Below are positions 23,301 through 35,500 of a DNA stretch of 64,000 nucleotides, in pieces. Position 1 is the first letter of the stretch. Every line of letters begins with the position of its first letter. Source of the stretch: Fratercula arctica (lineage: Eukaryota > Chordata > Aves > Charadriiformes > Alcidae); NCBI GenBank assembly GCA_947846985.1, contig CANTUZ010000004.1, forward strand, positions 48,221,672 to 48,285,671. Direction: 5' to 3'. The position numbers were made by a program, and so were the translations under genes. Under the pieces are notes generated by a model that did no database searches, was not told where the DNA came from, and was given only the letters and a program-made list of their open reading frames with translations.

Positions 23301-25455
23301 ACTTCTTAAGTATCAGACCCTTTTTGCCTCTTCGTCTTCATAATTTTAGGTTTGTTTTCTTTAATTACTTGGAAATGTTGAATTACCTGCTTAAAGTTAG
23401 ACCAACTTCTAATCTAGTTCACAATCTCTGCATTTTTAAACAATTAATACTATTGCAATAAAGAATATTTAAGAAATACACCTACCAGTTTACTTCCTGC
23501 AAATGCTACAAATCTTGTGGAGTTAGACTGTAAACAGATAATATGCTCCCCAGATAGATGGGATGTAAAAGAAAATGTTCCTTGTGGCCCATACAGTTTT
23601 GACAATAGTACCTGAAATTTAGATATTATATATGTTGGGTATGTACATCATAAATATCAATAAAACAATCAAAAAACAATACTGTGAATCGGATATAAAA
23701 AGTAATCAATTAACCTCCTGATATCATTAAATTTATCCAAATTTCAGAATAGATTTAGAGAAAAATAAACAATTTTAACTCACAGTGAATATTGAAATGC
23801 TATGGATTTCTGCAATGTCCAAAACCCAGTGCTCTCTAAAGCATTTAAAGTTTGAAAGCTAAAACCTTGTCTAGGCACAGAAATAAGTTGTCCATTGCTG
23901 AGAAAGCTGAGGACCTTGTGACAATGCGGGCAGTTGCTATGCATGATGGCTATATGCAACTTTATCGTAATCGTGACTTTTGCAGTTTAGTTTATCATCA
24001 GCCTTCCTTTCTGCTGCTCAAGTAAATTCTGTACCATTTTACATAATTAGTGACTTTTCATTTTTTTTTAATCTAAACTGTTTTCTCAGTTGTCACCTGC
24101 TATTCTTAATGACTCAGTTTCCCAAATCCGGTAGTAATGCAAAAATTGTCCACACACATCATTATCAAACATTGTAATTTGTATTTACTTTGAGAGATAT
24201 CACAAGATTCTTATACCTTTAAGCATCAAAATACTGAACTAGCCAGTAGACTGTAGATTTACTTTTTCCCCACAAGTGTTTATTATTTTTAGATAGTGCT
24301 GCCTCTCAGTGCTAAGTCATCTCATAAATCCTACAGAAACATCCGTAAAGCATATTTACCTCAGCAGAAGGAGTCGTGACAGTCACAAACATTCCCAATC
24401 CAGGAGCAGATTCAAGAAATTCCTGTTTGTGTATATCCCAGCGTTGTACTTTGTAATTCCCTGAATAAAAATATAGATAAAAATCTGCTAAGTAAAACAT
24501 AGCTTAATATTAAACGTCTTTATTGATATTTCAGCAAAAAATATAAATGATTAAAAATAAAACAATATATGTATTTCATGTGCTTATGATTAAAATTTCT
24601 CAGGGGGCACTTTATAACAGTGTGAAATGCAATAAGTTTGTACTACACTAGAAAATGTTCCAGAATACTACAAAAATTGTTGATAAACAAATGATACTTT
24701 CTGATTACTCCTAATGCTCTGGCAAGATTAGCATACAGAAGGCATGCTGAGACCTCCAAAAGCATGTGTGCTGTATTCAAACTACATTTTTAGGATTGTC
24801 TTTCATGTTTATCACATTATTTATGAAAAAGATGATTATATATTATTTTTTACTACCTCTTCTGAGCTTACATTTACAGTCTTGTAGATTATTTTAATGT
24901 GCTTGTGATATCCCAGGTGAAATGGAACTTTAGGACATTTTGAGTTGCTTCTTTCCAGACCAGTATCAATAAAAAAGTAACTCTCTTATTCATATGGGGA
25001 AAACCATGTTACAGATCTTTTGGTATGAATGAGTAAATCAGTCAGAATGTACAGAAGCACACATTGAAGCAGCAATTCCACTGCTGTAGAATTAGAAGAT
25101 ATTCTTTTTCTTTCTCTAGTCAGTTAAGCACTCTGGAAACCTGCATTTCTTTGTGTGATGGATACAAACAATGTGTGAGGACATTTTTTATTTCTTTTCA
25201 GTGTGCCCTCTTTCTTATCACCATGGTTTTACCATATTTATCAATCATAGATTTTCCTGCTACATTGCAAGCTATCTTTATTGTTGCATAGGTTAGATCA
25301 TCATATAACATTGATAGGTACCTACCAATTACCAATGTGTCCATGGGAACGTCTTCGATTATACATTTCTCTTCTCTTTCTCCACTGTGAAAATATAAAG
25401 CAAGTGAAAAAGAAATCCAAAAGTTCATAAGAAATCCTGTTAATTGGCTTTTCAT
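20174..25455 (-). CDS. TMED11: TMED11, p24-family cargo receptor
   Basis: A p24/TMED type I membrane protein that cycles between ER and Golgi in COPII/COPI vesicles. The five exons (25326-25455, 24360-24460, 23486-23611, 21152-21298, 20174-20323) join in phase to 654 bp, 217 aa, the usual p24 length. Residues 1-20 form a signal peptide, followed by [11 protein letters not shown]. The GOLD domain holds the paired cysteines C31 and C103 and a sequon at N107-[13 protein letters not shown] opens the coiled coil, which runs through KEQNYERERE to about residue 180. One membrane segment covers about 185-203 ([16 protein letters not shown]). The tail, with FF then KKLV at the C terminus, has the COPII- and COPI-binding signals. 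It is closest to the TMED9/TMED11 (p24-alpha) group. Position between RNF212 and SPON2 favours TMED11. The start chosen gives a clean signal peptide and the family-typical exon 1. Confidence 0.93.
21152..21298 (-). CDS. TMED11: TMED11 exon 4 (coiled coil)
   Basis: 147 bp, phase 0-0. The acceptor is ..CTGTTTGCAG and the donor is AGA|GTATGT. It encodes residues 120-168, beginning [11 protein letters not shown] and ending [10 protein letters not shown]. This is the heptad-rich stalk used for p24 hetero-oligomers. Confidence 0.94.
23486..23611 (-). CDS. TMED11: TMED11 exon 3 (GOLD domain, second Cys)
   Basis: 126 bp, phase 0-0. The acceptor is ..AAATTTCAG and the donor is CTG|GTAGGT. It encodes residues 78-119, including [20 protein letters not shown] then STRF. 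The G-E-H-x-I-C motif and the N-S-T sequon are conserved in the alpha p24 proteins. Confidence 0.93.
24360..24460 (-). CDS. TMED11: TMED11 exon 2 (GOLD domain)
   Basis: The acceptor is ..TATTCAG and the donor is GAG|GTAAAT. It encodes [26 protein letters not shown] (residues 45-77). The PGLGMFV string is a TMED9-type signature. Confidence 0.93.
25326..25455 (-). CDS. TMED11: TMED11 exon 1 (signal peptide, GOLD start)
   Basis: ATG at 25455 in context AAAACCATGA. Residues 1-43 include the signal peptide and [18 protein letters not shown], matching the TMED9 string LYFHIGETEKKCFIEEIP. The donor ATTG|GTAGGT is followed within nine bases by another GT; the first is used because it gives V-I-G-N-Y as in the family. 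Confidence 0.92.
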
Positions 25456-28400
25456 GGTTTTTACATATCCCAGTTGTACTGCTTTTGAAGATAACTATTT
25501 ACAAACGTATGTAGTCCTGTGGTCGTTCCTTGTTTGCTGCTTATCAGTGTATTTTTCAGGGAGAAAAAAACCAAACCTGTGAGAAAAGGCAGCTGGTGGT
25601 TACACTTTTATAACTAACTACAGTATGTTCCGCAGAATGAGATAACATGAAAAAGATAACTTGTAAAACCTTTCTTCTTTCCCAGCATCTAGATTAAAAT
25701 TTTATTTTATACAAATATAAGAATATGAAACTGGAAAGGACCTCTCAGGTACATAAAATCAGTTCCCTAGATTATTCTAAGCAACCACATTGGCTATTTC
25801 TTTCCATAAACTGCTCAATTTTCGACTTAAATGGACTTGTTATGTTATATTTCACATTTATTCTGGGTGGTTGTTCCAGAACTTTGCTCCTCTTTTATTA
25901 AGAAATCTTGTAATTTCCAACCTAAATCATTGGACGTATGTATACACTTGTACAAAATCCATAAAGACTGCATAAAACTGCTGAAATTATAAAGAAGAAA
26001 GTCTTAAACACTAACTCATATGATACAGCAGGAAAAAAATAATAAAATTAACACTTTCTGAATAAGACCTTTTTACATAAGAATGTCTTTCTCTTAGATA
26101 CTGCCTAATAAATTCTCTAAAGAAGGTTGTAGTCTAAATTAAATAACGATGGAGGGTTTTATTATCACCCTTTGTATTAATATAGACCAAACAATCTATA
26201 TGCCTGACAATGAACTCAGTTACCACTCAAGTGTTCCTTGTCCTATAAATTGAGATCACTGTGTCTGAAAGGTTTGCCTTAATGTGAGAGGATATGTCAT
26301 CACTTTGCAGCAGGGACGACCTACCTATGGGATCGTTTCCAGTACGGTGGAACCACCTTTGAGCTCATTTTCCCCTTCAGAAGCTTGCTACACTCCTGTT
26401 GTAAAACTCTGTAGTTTGATCACTGACTCTCTCCAATCCTGCCAATGTTCCTCAGCAGCCCCTGGCATTTGCAGATGAAATTGTTCAGTCCTGTCCTTGA
26501 ATGTGTCTTTGATGAATGTCTTAGTTCACTTCAGAGTTCTGTCATCTTGGCTTCAGGGTATGGGATATAAGCTACCTCTACTGTGCACACACACATGCCA
26601 TATAGTCAGCATGTGGTGCCATAGACAGGGAAAATGCTGTCTCCTTGCTGGAATTTTACCAGCATTTATTTTACTTGAAAAGGTGGTAGTTGGATTTTAT
26701 TTTATGTTCTGTTTTTATATAATTGTCAAGTGTTCAGCTGCATAATTTGCACCCTGAACACTATGCACACACTGAAGGTTCATGACTAGCCCGTTTCCCT
26801 TATTTTCCAACATCTCCTCTGAAGTCTTCTTTCAGTTTCCTCATAGAATGTCCCATTTACATTTACTGTTATTTGGTGACACTTATTTATTAGTAAATAA
26901 AACTATGCTGGTCTTCCTATCCATTTCTGAGCATCCGAGAATCTGCTTTAGCAGGAGATGCATTCTGCTAGTGCTGGTAGCTGTAGAATTGGCTCCATCA
27001 TAACCCAAGAATATGTATTTTCCTAGTATCAAGGAAGAAGGATGGACAGAAATTCATCCTCAATATCTGTAGCATAAATACACAAAATTTCACGATGGTA
27101 ACTCTTACTGGATTATTTCGTGTCTGCTGGTTTGCTACCCTTCAGTGCACCTGCTAACTATAAAGTTGTCCCAATAAAAGTGTCTTTGTCTAACACTAAC
27201 ACAGGCTCACAACCACCATAAATTCAGTTCATTCCACAGCATGAAGTATCTTCACAGAAGTTCTAGCACAAGTATTCTCTCACATCCAGCAAAATACAAC
27301 ATCCCGATACTGATAAAGAGATTGTCAAATATGAGGAGCCTTGAGTCCTTAAACATTACTTCTTTTTCTTTGACTCCATGTGATTAAGGGTAGAGGGATA
27401 CAAATGCATCTCATGGCCATTGAATCCTTAGGAGTCTCAAGGGTGATATTAGGATTCCATTACTACTTTAGCATTTATCCATCTGAAATAATTTTAGATT
27501 ATACAGAATCTCATCATATAATTGGACTCACCCTTCCACCACAGGGAAATCTTGACTGACATGCACCTGCATAAATTCTCATGCCATACTATACCTGCAA
27601 GAAGTGTAGGTTTGTCTGCAGATTGTGAGCTACTTAAACAATCATCCTTTCAGCTTTTCATTGACTACTTGAGGTTTTCCAAATTCCATGTTCCAGTGGT
27701 AGAAGACAAGGTGAACAAGGGGATGCCACTTTACCCTTCACCTGCCCAGACCAGCTGGGACAAACACATTACTTCTGTACTTTTGGCTAGCAAATGGTAA
27801 CATAGTAGGGCTGCTGGACTTCAAACAAACAAAAGTAAGTCGGCCTCCAGGTGACCAGGTTGTCATGCAGCATATTGAGAGGTTTTTGTCTCAGGCATTC
27901 ACAGTACCTGTAAGTTACCATGGATACAACTTCTGCATACTACAGCCTATTAAACAGGATTCATCTGACTTCAGAATTGCTGTTATCAGGCCTTAGATTT
28001 ATTTTCTGAGCATGTTAAATATTTCCATGAACTAGTCGGAGTAACTTTATTATGTTGGATCATTCATGACAAATCAGATATTCCCAATGTACTTCAATTA
28101 CCTGGGACTGGGAATATCATTAAAAGTACTTTTTTGTCTTCAGTACCATGAAGTACTCTCAGATCTTTTGCTTGCACTCCAGTTATATCCTGGTGGGGAC
28201 AGTGCTCATTTGGTGATCAGAAATGCTGGCATATGCTTTCTCTCCCATTCTAGAAGTTAGGCACATATTAGTTTCCATGACCATGCTTAACTTAGGAAGT
28301 GTGGCTAGGATATTAGAGCTATTTTTCAATGAATCCAAGACTGTTCCTCCCCTCTGTGCCATTTTGACAGTTGCCTACAACATTTCATAGCAGGCTTGGT

Positions 28401-30245
28401 GGATGAGATTTGATTGGTTAGAGTTGGCCCACTTACACAGTACACTTATAGAGTTGGCCATCTGATATAGCTTCTCCTCAGTTGTGGGAAGGCATATTTA
28501 CTTAGCAACATGGAACAAGGCTTCAAACTGAGTTATTAAGTTTATTTCACACACGCACCCTGGGCATCCATCCTAGTCATCTTGGAGTGTTTGGTGGCAT
28601 TAAATATCTGCCCTCTCCTTTAGTCTACCTAAGGCTCACATAACCACCATTTATGCTGTGGTACCAGGGACAGATTTTCAGTTTAGTTCAGTTCATTTCA
28701 ATTCATAGATCACATCAGTCCTTCCTGTATCCTGACTTATCTATAAAAAATACCCTGTTTTTTTCCTAGTCCTTAACCACTAAGGTGCTGTATTGGATAT
28801 CTGCAGAGAAGCCAAAGACCATAGAAAAGCATAAATATATACACAACTTTAGCTGTCATTCCTACCTACTAGGAGGTAATAGGAAGAGTTTTCATGTGTT
28901 CACAGCTAACTGTCCTTAAATTCCCAAAGGTACTGAACTAGTTGTTCACAGTAATGAGGTACCCTATTCCGCTACAGGAATTGAATTTTGTGTTCATAGT
29001 TTTTCTAGTTCAAGTCTATGGTGACTTTTTTTGCTGCTATACTTACCTTTAACAGTGTCTTCCATTCTGCAAGAATCAAGGCATCAAAGCTCATTCTTCA
29101 TATAAAACATTCTTTCTAAAAGAAAATTTCTTTACAAATCCATTTCAAGTTTCCTCCCAAAGTGTTTTCTGAGATTAGTTTAACCTAGAAATTAATTTAC
29201 CTGTTTCCTTCCCTAAATCTCATGTATTTAGGACCACAGCATCGTGGCTGCCAGCCACTGGATGTAAGGGAAAAGGAAGGAAGAGCTTCTCTGTGTTTCT
29301 TTGCTGCCCCAAAATTTTTAAGACAAATCCCAGACTGTGCTGAAAGTAGAAGCTACAAAGGCCTAGCGATATCCACACAGGGATCGCGTACCTCACTAAT
29401 CAGTTTAATAAAGATATGTTATGAGAAATATGCTCCATCATTACAATATAGTTCAGTAGAACTCACTGTATCCACAGTCTTGCCAAAAAATGTCTCCATC
29501 CCTGGTGTTTGCAAAATGAATACCTGGAACTTTATTTATGGCCAAACATTATACTGCCACGAAGGCATCCTTAAAGTATTCCATATTTACCAAGGTCTCC
29601 TGAAGTCACTTCTTAGAAAAAAACCCATATCCAAGTAACTGACTAGATCGGAAACTTCTGCTTGAAGGAACCTCCAGTGAATATTCATGCATGTAAGCAC
29701 TCTAAAATAGAAAAATTATTTATCAATAACTGGAGTTTCCTGTAGTGTGTTGCCTCTTTGCATATTCACTTTCCATTCTCCTCCACCTCCCCCTCTCATC
29801 CCTTGTCCTTCAGTGTCCTTTAGGAAACTTTTCACTTCAGGAGTTTGAGTAAACACTGAGACTGCTCCACTACCAAATCACATCTTGTAGGACTGAAATC
29901 CTAGATTTGAGTCATGTATACAATTACAGAGGCAGATGCCTTTCTTCTGGACCTAGCCCTTTAGTTATTCTGGACATCTGAAGAAGGAAAACTGTAGTGT
30001 TTAGAGAACTTCCAGGAAGGTTCCTCCAAGGATATCTTGTGGTTTGTGGGTTTATTTTCCCTAAATCATAATTTTAACTTGCATCTGTTTTCTGCCCGAG
30101 ACCTTTATTGAGTTTAGACTGTCACCAGTTGATCAATGAATTTGAAATTAGTTCCTGTCCTCAGAGAATATTTAAATACATACTTCAATATATGTCTAGT
30201 TTTCTATGATGGTGATAACTGTATAACTATATAGTATATATACTT
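25456..30245. other. Intergenic, TMED11 5' side; no gene recognised
   Basis: One old CR1-like remnant lies near 25722-25960. The block 26.2-29.7 kb is richer in GC than its flanks and has many short open frames on the plus strand, the longest 138 codons at 29222-29638. None shows a domain, splice phasing or family motif that I recognise. A decayed repeat or processed sequence is possible. Confidence 0.5.
25722..25960 (-). mobile_element. Very old CR1/L3-like LINE remnant
   Basis: The order GGAAAGGACCTCTCAGGT ... GGTTGTTCCAGAACTTTGCT ... AAGAAATCTTGTAATTTCCA CCTAAAT follows the minus-strand layout of the CR1/L3 3' region (GGGACCT box, then the GTTCCAG box, then TTCCTAATxTCCAACCTAAA). It is highly diverged, so subfamily is not assignable. 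Confidence 0.5.
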
Positions 30246-30697
30246 GGGTCCAGAGAAGGGCCACAAAGGTGATGACAGGGATGGAGCACCTCTCCTATGA
30301 GGACAGGCTGAGACAGTTGGTGCTGTTCAGCCTGGAGAAGAGATGGCTCTGGCGAGACCTTACTGTGGCCTTTCAGTACTTAAAGGGAGCCTACAGGAAA
30401 GATGGGGACAAACATTTTAACAGGGCCTGTTGTGATAGAATAAGGGGTTATGGCTTTAAACTAAAGGAGGGTAGATATAAGGAAGACATTTTTGACAATG
30501 AGGGTAGTGAAACACTGTGGATCAGGTTGCCCAGAGAGGTGGCAGATGCCCCATCCCTGGAGACATTCAAGGTCAGGTTGGAATTGACTCTGAGCAACCT
30601 GATCTAGTTGAAGATGTCCCTGCTCATTGTAGGGGAGGCTGGACTAGATGACCTTTCAAGGTCTCTTCCAACCCAAACTATTCTATGATTCTAAGCT
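30246..30697 (+). mobile_element. CR1 LINE, 3' about 450 bp
   Basis: Runs from GGTCCAGAGAAGGGCCACAA through GAGCACCTCTCCTATGAGGA, CAGCCTGGAGAAGAGATGGC and GGTTGCCCAGAGAGGTGG to CCAACCCAAACTATTCTATG ATTCTAAG. This is the canonical 5'-truncated avian CR1. It contains a 112-codon open frame (30269-30607), which is the usual CR1 3' pseudo-frame and not a host gene. It lies 1.6 kb past the SPON2 stop codon. Confidence 0.96.
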
Positions 30698-32321
30698 ATG
30701 ATTTAGCAGAAAAAAAAATATAGAATGACTAAAAATTAATATAAAAAGAAGAAAGAAAAAAAACTGAAAAGGTGGAGAAATTAACTAAACACAAAATATG
30801 AAAATGGTAGTGTAGTAACAATATTTCCATTATAGAATGGAAACAGTGGAACCTGAAAAAAATAGGTATAATAAAAAGAGTAAGTGAAACAATTTTTAAA
30901 AATGGGCAACAGTGGGAATCTGAAGAGTGCAAGAAGTAGAAATTCCTGTACTTAACTCTAACTGTGCATTTATCAGCATTTGCAGGACCAACTTAGTCTA
31001 GCCTGATAACATTTCAAATATCCTTGGGCCTGTGAAAGATTTATCTCCTGGAAAAAAATATAGAGAACATTTTAAATGTTTTAACCCTTCAAGAATACAG
31101 TGTGCTCCTTTAAGTACCTAATAAATTTCCAAAAAGAACCTACTCAATGCTGACGTCTCCGGTTCAATATCTGTGCTGTATATTTGTAAAATTGCAGTGT
31201 GCGGTAAAAGTTTTGTGGGCTGATAGATAAACATATTCTATTGAACAGTTTTATTCCAAAATCCTTTTCCTAGTAGGTAGCCACAAGTCTTTATAAGCCA
31301 CACGTTACGCTCATAACAGTTATTTGAGCATTAAAACTTGTAGTCAGGAACAATTTCTGATATACTGTGTTTTGTTATATCTGTGTATACCTCAATTTTG
31401 TATAATATTAAAACATTGGTCAGTTTTCTCTGTAAAAAGTTTACAATGACACAAATGGCAGCAAACACATTTAAACAAACATAGACACATTTACTGCCTG
31501 TATAAAGACAATGATATAATTTATGTTATGGTCAACAGTGTTAACTTTGAGACAGTTGTCTCGTAAGGGACACACACCAGCAGTCAGTCAGTTTTTAAAT
31601 CTCAGCTAACATTTTTAATTAAGTTCAGAGGTTTTCTACTAGCATCCACACTTCTGATTTTTTCTAGTAATTTTGTTGGCCGAGTGTCCTCATGACATGT
31701 ATTATTCTCACTTTTGAGAAAAAGAAAGATATTTTCATGTATTCATAAGTCTCAAGAAAAGTTTACTCAGTTATATTATTTTCTTAACCACACTGCAAAC
31801 ATCGGTCACTCTGATTTATGTAAGTAGTTTCTGAAGAAATGCATCTTAAACATGTTTAGAAAGATGACAAAAATGCCAATAAATTACAAAAACATAATTT
31901 AGAGAAAAAGTTAATTTCTACATATAAATAGCTGTAGATCAACAAATTACATTAAGAACATTACTAGTTTAGATTTTGCGATTGAAAGATTTTTACATGC
32001 ATGAAGTATAATCTTTCCAAATGTCATGTTTTCTACCACTAGAGGGTACTCCAAGAACTTACAGTATATTTATAGCAAGGATTTATTTGGGGTTTTTTGG
32101 TCTGTAAATAATCAAATACTGTTGTCACACTAAACATTAGGAATTTAATCACCCCCAAAATCTTGATATTAAAACACAACTTTCAAAACTAGTATAATAT
32201 ACCTTTTCAGCACAATAATGCAGCATACCCAAATTATAAGGAACATTGACTCATATGTAGTTTAGATTTAGTCAAACTTATCCTACTTTTAAATTATCTA
32301 AATTATTATCTTTTCTTTATT
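30698..32321 (-). other. Probable SPON2 3' UTR and downstream flank
   Basis: No other gene is seen. AATAAA-type signals on the minus strand lie at about 32082-32087 and 31250-31255, 0.24 and 1.07 kb past the SPON2 stop. Which is used cannot be told from sequence. Confidence 0.45.
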
Positions 32322-32500
32322 TCAGACACAATTCTCTGGTTCACAGCCTGTTTCTTCATCCAGATTTGGACAAGGCATTCCGTTATTGGCAGGCTGAAGA
32401 AGTACAAAACGAGTTCTGATCTTGGTCCCTGTTTTTCTGCAAAGACCTCTACAGAGACCCCAGGAAGACCATTGTGAAACCTCACAGTCCAGTGGTGTTT
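32322..32500 (-). CDS. SPON2: SPON2 coding exon 5 (thrombospondin repeat)
   Basis: The acceptor is ..GTATATTGCAG. It encodes residues 272-330 and the TGA at 32322-32324. [17 protein letters not shown] opens the repeat and GCEPENCV closes it, matching the human [17 protein letters not shown] and ECVPDNCV. Confidence 0.96.
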
Positions 32501-35500
32501 CTGCAATATACAGTAAAAAGAAAGGTAATGTCACATAAATTGTTGTTTAAGGCAAATAAATAGTTGGCAAAGCATTAAGGAATGATGATCAAATAGTGTC
32601 CTTTCTTATACAATAATACATGTGGTATTAATAAAATCCATATGTTGTCTCATAAATAAAAACATCTGTTTTCAGTTCCTAAGCTCATCACCACTGGTAT
32701 TATTATCATTATTATTACTGCAGTCTAGAGACTGTCTGAGGTACTATATCAGTACTGCAGCATGTTATTTATTGAATTGAAAATACAGAATTCCTATCAA
32801 AGAAAACTATGCTTAAAATAATTGCATTCAAAAGATTGCATTAGAAAACATTTACTGTTTTATAATTTTATAACTCATTTGCCTTTTCATTGCTTAATAA
32901 AAACACTGGAATTAAGGCTTTTCTCTGGTTTATTTAGGTACACTTATATTTCTTTGCAGATAGATATTGTTCCTGTAGTTGTTCATATTGAATTCCATTT
33001 GACTTTTGTTCCAATTTGTTTCAGAAATAAAGAAAAGTTCAATTATTTTTATCATTAAATCATCTTGCTATTTTTTGGTATGTGCACTACAGTTCCCTTT
33101 GACAATAAAGATATCCTGTCACTAGAAGAAGCTTTTAAATACTAAAAGCATTTTCAATATAGTTTTAATTTTCTTCAAGAAAACAAGTCAGCAACTCTGA
33201 AGTACTTTTCATAATGTATACTTCCATTGAAAATATCTTTCATAAAAATATAGGTGATTACTCCTTAGCAGGTTAAATTAAACTATTGCTTGTGACAGGA
33301 AATTGCATCAAAACTGTGTATTACAGCATTTGTGAGTAAAATGTGTGCACAAAACCAGCTTTATATGCTGTACTAAATTTGTGACCTCTGCTATCAATTT
33401 CTGGTATTACAGTGGGGCTCACCACTTCCGTTGTGATCACTTATTCCCTTGTTTCTAGTGGGAAGGAAGGACACAGTCTGGTAATTAAACCTGTCCTTTT
33501 GATTCTGGAATATGTTTTGAACTGACTGATTTACTGGTTATTATACAATAAAGTGAGGATATATGATTAAAAATTATTTTTTAAATACCATACTTTAAAT
33601 GCATTGTTTTAAATCTATATCCTGAAAAGGGCCAAATATTCCTTTCAAATGTTGTGGGAAAGGCATATGACTGAAAATGAGGTAAGTAGCATTCACTTTG
33701 CATATGTCTTGTTTACTAAGAGAAATACATTAAACAAATTGATAAAGAAATGCATTTATTAAAGTATAAATCATGCATAGTGAGGTGACTGGCACAGAGC
33801 TAGAGGCATACTGTCTTCAGACTTGTTCTGGAGAAGCGCTGCTTAGAACATGGCAGCTATTCCAGGAATACATTGGGGATTTAGCCTATTGCTGTCTCTA
33901 AAAGTATTTAGGATGTCAATCTTCTTATTCTTAACCCTTCCTCTTACACTTTGTAAAAATCCACTGGAAAAGTATAAAGATAAAATCTCAGTGGACACTG
34001 TCCAACTGCTATCTTTCCCTTAGAGCAAATATAGAATTTCTTAATTTGTAGATTCGAAAATTACCCTTAAGACTGACTTGAGTCAGTAGTTTGCATGTCT
34101 TCCTACCTAAGCAAGGTTATTAACTAATGCTTTTAAGAAAAAAAAAATGAGAGAGAACATTATTTTTATTGTCAGGATGTGTGTTTCTGTCCAGATATGT
34201 CCAAATCAATTGAATTATATCAGTTCTTATTGCACATAAATATCAAGCCGTCTAACACAGAAAGAGACAACAATAATAGTTCTTTTGCTCCATTGTCATG
34301 TAAAAACTTAAGGATGAGTATTTACTTCAAAGTTGCAAAGAAATTGGGAACTCTGATTCTGGTCAAATGTTGTTTATTTCTTATAAAATTCACTGATCTA
34401 TGCTATGTTAATGCCTGAGTAACCCTCACTGTGGATATAACCCAAACCTTTGAACCATAGCTCAGACATGAAATCTTTTCCTTAGTCTTTCAGTCTTTTC
34501 TTTTATGTCAACTGGTTTTATTTCCCGTATGTGCGTCTGGAAACTATTCCTATGCACATAGGAGAATATTCTGCCTAATTGCCTGTTTCATCCATATCAC
34601 CTGCCAGATTTCCACGTATTTTCTGAATTAATGGAAATAACAGAATTAAGCATAGCAAAGTACTAATCGCTTACCTGAGACAGAGTCTATTATTTCATTG
34701 CTTTTAGCTGGAAGATTAAGATAAGGTGCAGGAAGACCCAGCTGGTTTTTCTTTAATTTCACCATCATTACTTGAGCGATAGGTGGCAAAATTTTGAGTT
34801 TGGGGTAATAAAAGGAGTTTGCTGGGTGACTTGGAGAGGAACAAGTGATCTGTGAAATAAAAAGCGGAACCTTAAACAAACTACACCATATTAGTAAGAA
34901 GATAACTGTAAAATCATGTTTACATATCATGCTAATACTTTTTGGCAAGTGAAATGCATATAACTAGTTTCTGTGAACCTCAGTTTATACAACTACTGCT
35001 GGTAATCCCAAAATTTTTATGGCAAATGCTTTGAGACTGGGCACAATGAGTTGTGCCAGCCTTTGCATAGAGGACTCTGATGGGAGGTACCGAAAACAGA
35101 GTAATGTATGGAATGGTTTGATGGGAAGTGGATGTTACTACAAGAAAGAATGCAAGCATATTAAATAATAATATTCAGTATGCTATAGCAGCTGTCATAC
35201 AGATATAGGAGGCCAAATGTATTGTTCTCCAGCTTCTCTGTTCCCTTTCTCATTACTCATTACACAGCATTTGGCTCTAGAAATACTGACTTAAAGAAAG
35301 GTCTGACTGAATGCTTATAGTATTCAAAACACTTGAATCAAAATGCTCTGTTCCCCACCACCCTTAAATGACAAAAGCAAAGTATGAGGCATTTAGTGTA
35401 CCAAGCAAGCATAAGAGATTGAAAGTGGGGTCACTGCAGTAACAATGGAGAAGTTCTCTGCTTTCCCTTAGCTCCTTTCCCTCAAATGTAACAGTTTCAG

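Noticed and set aside
30269..30607. 112-codon open frame
   Set aside because: It is wholly inside a CR1 LINE; the frame is the common CR1 3'-end pseudo-frame.
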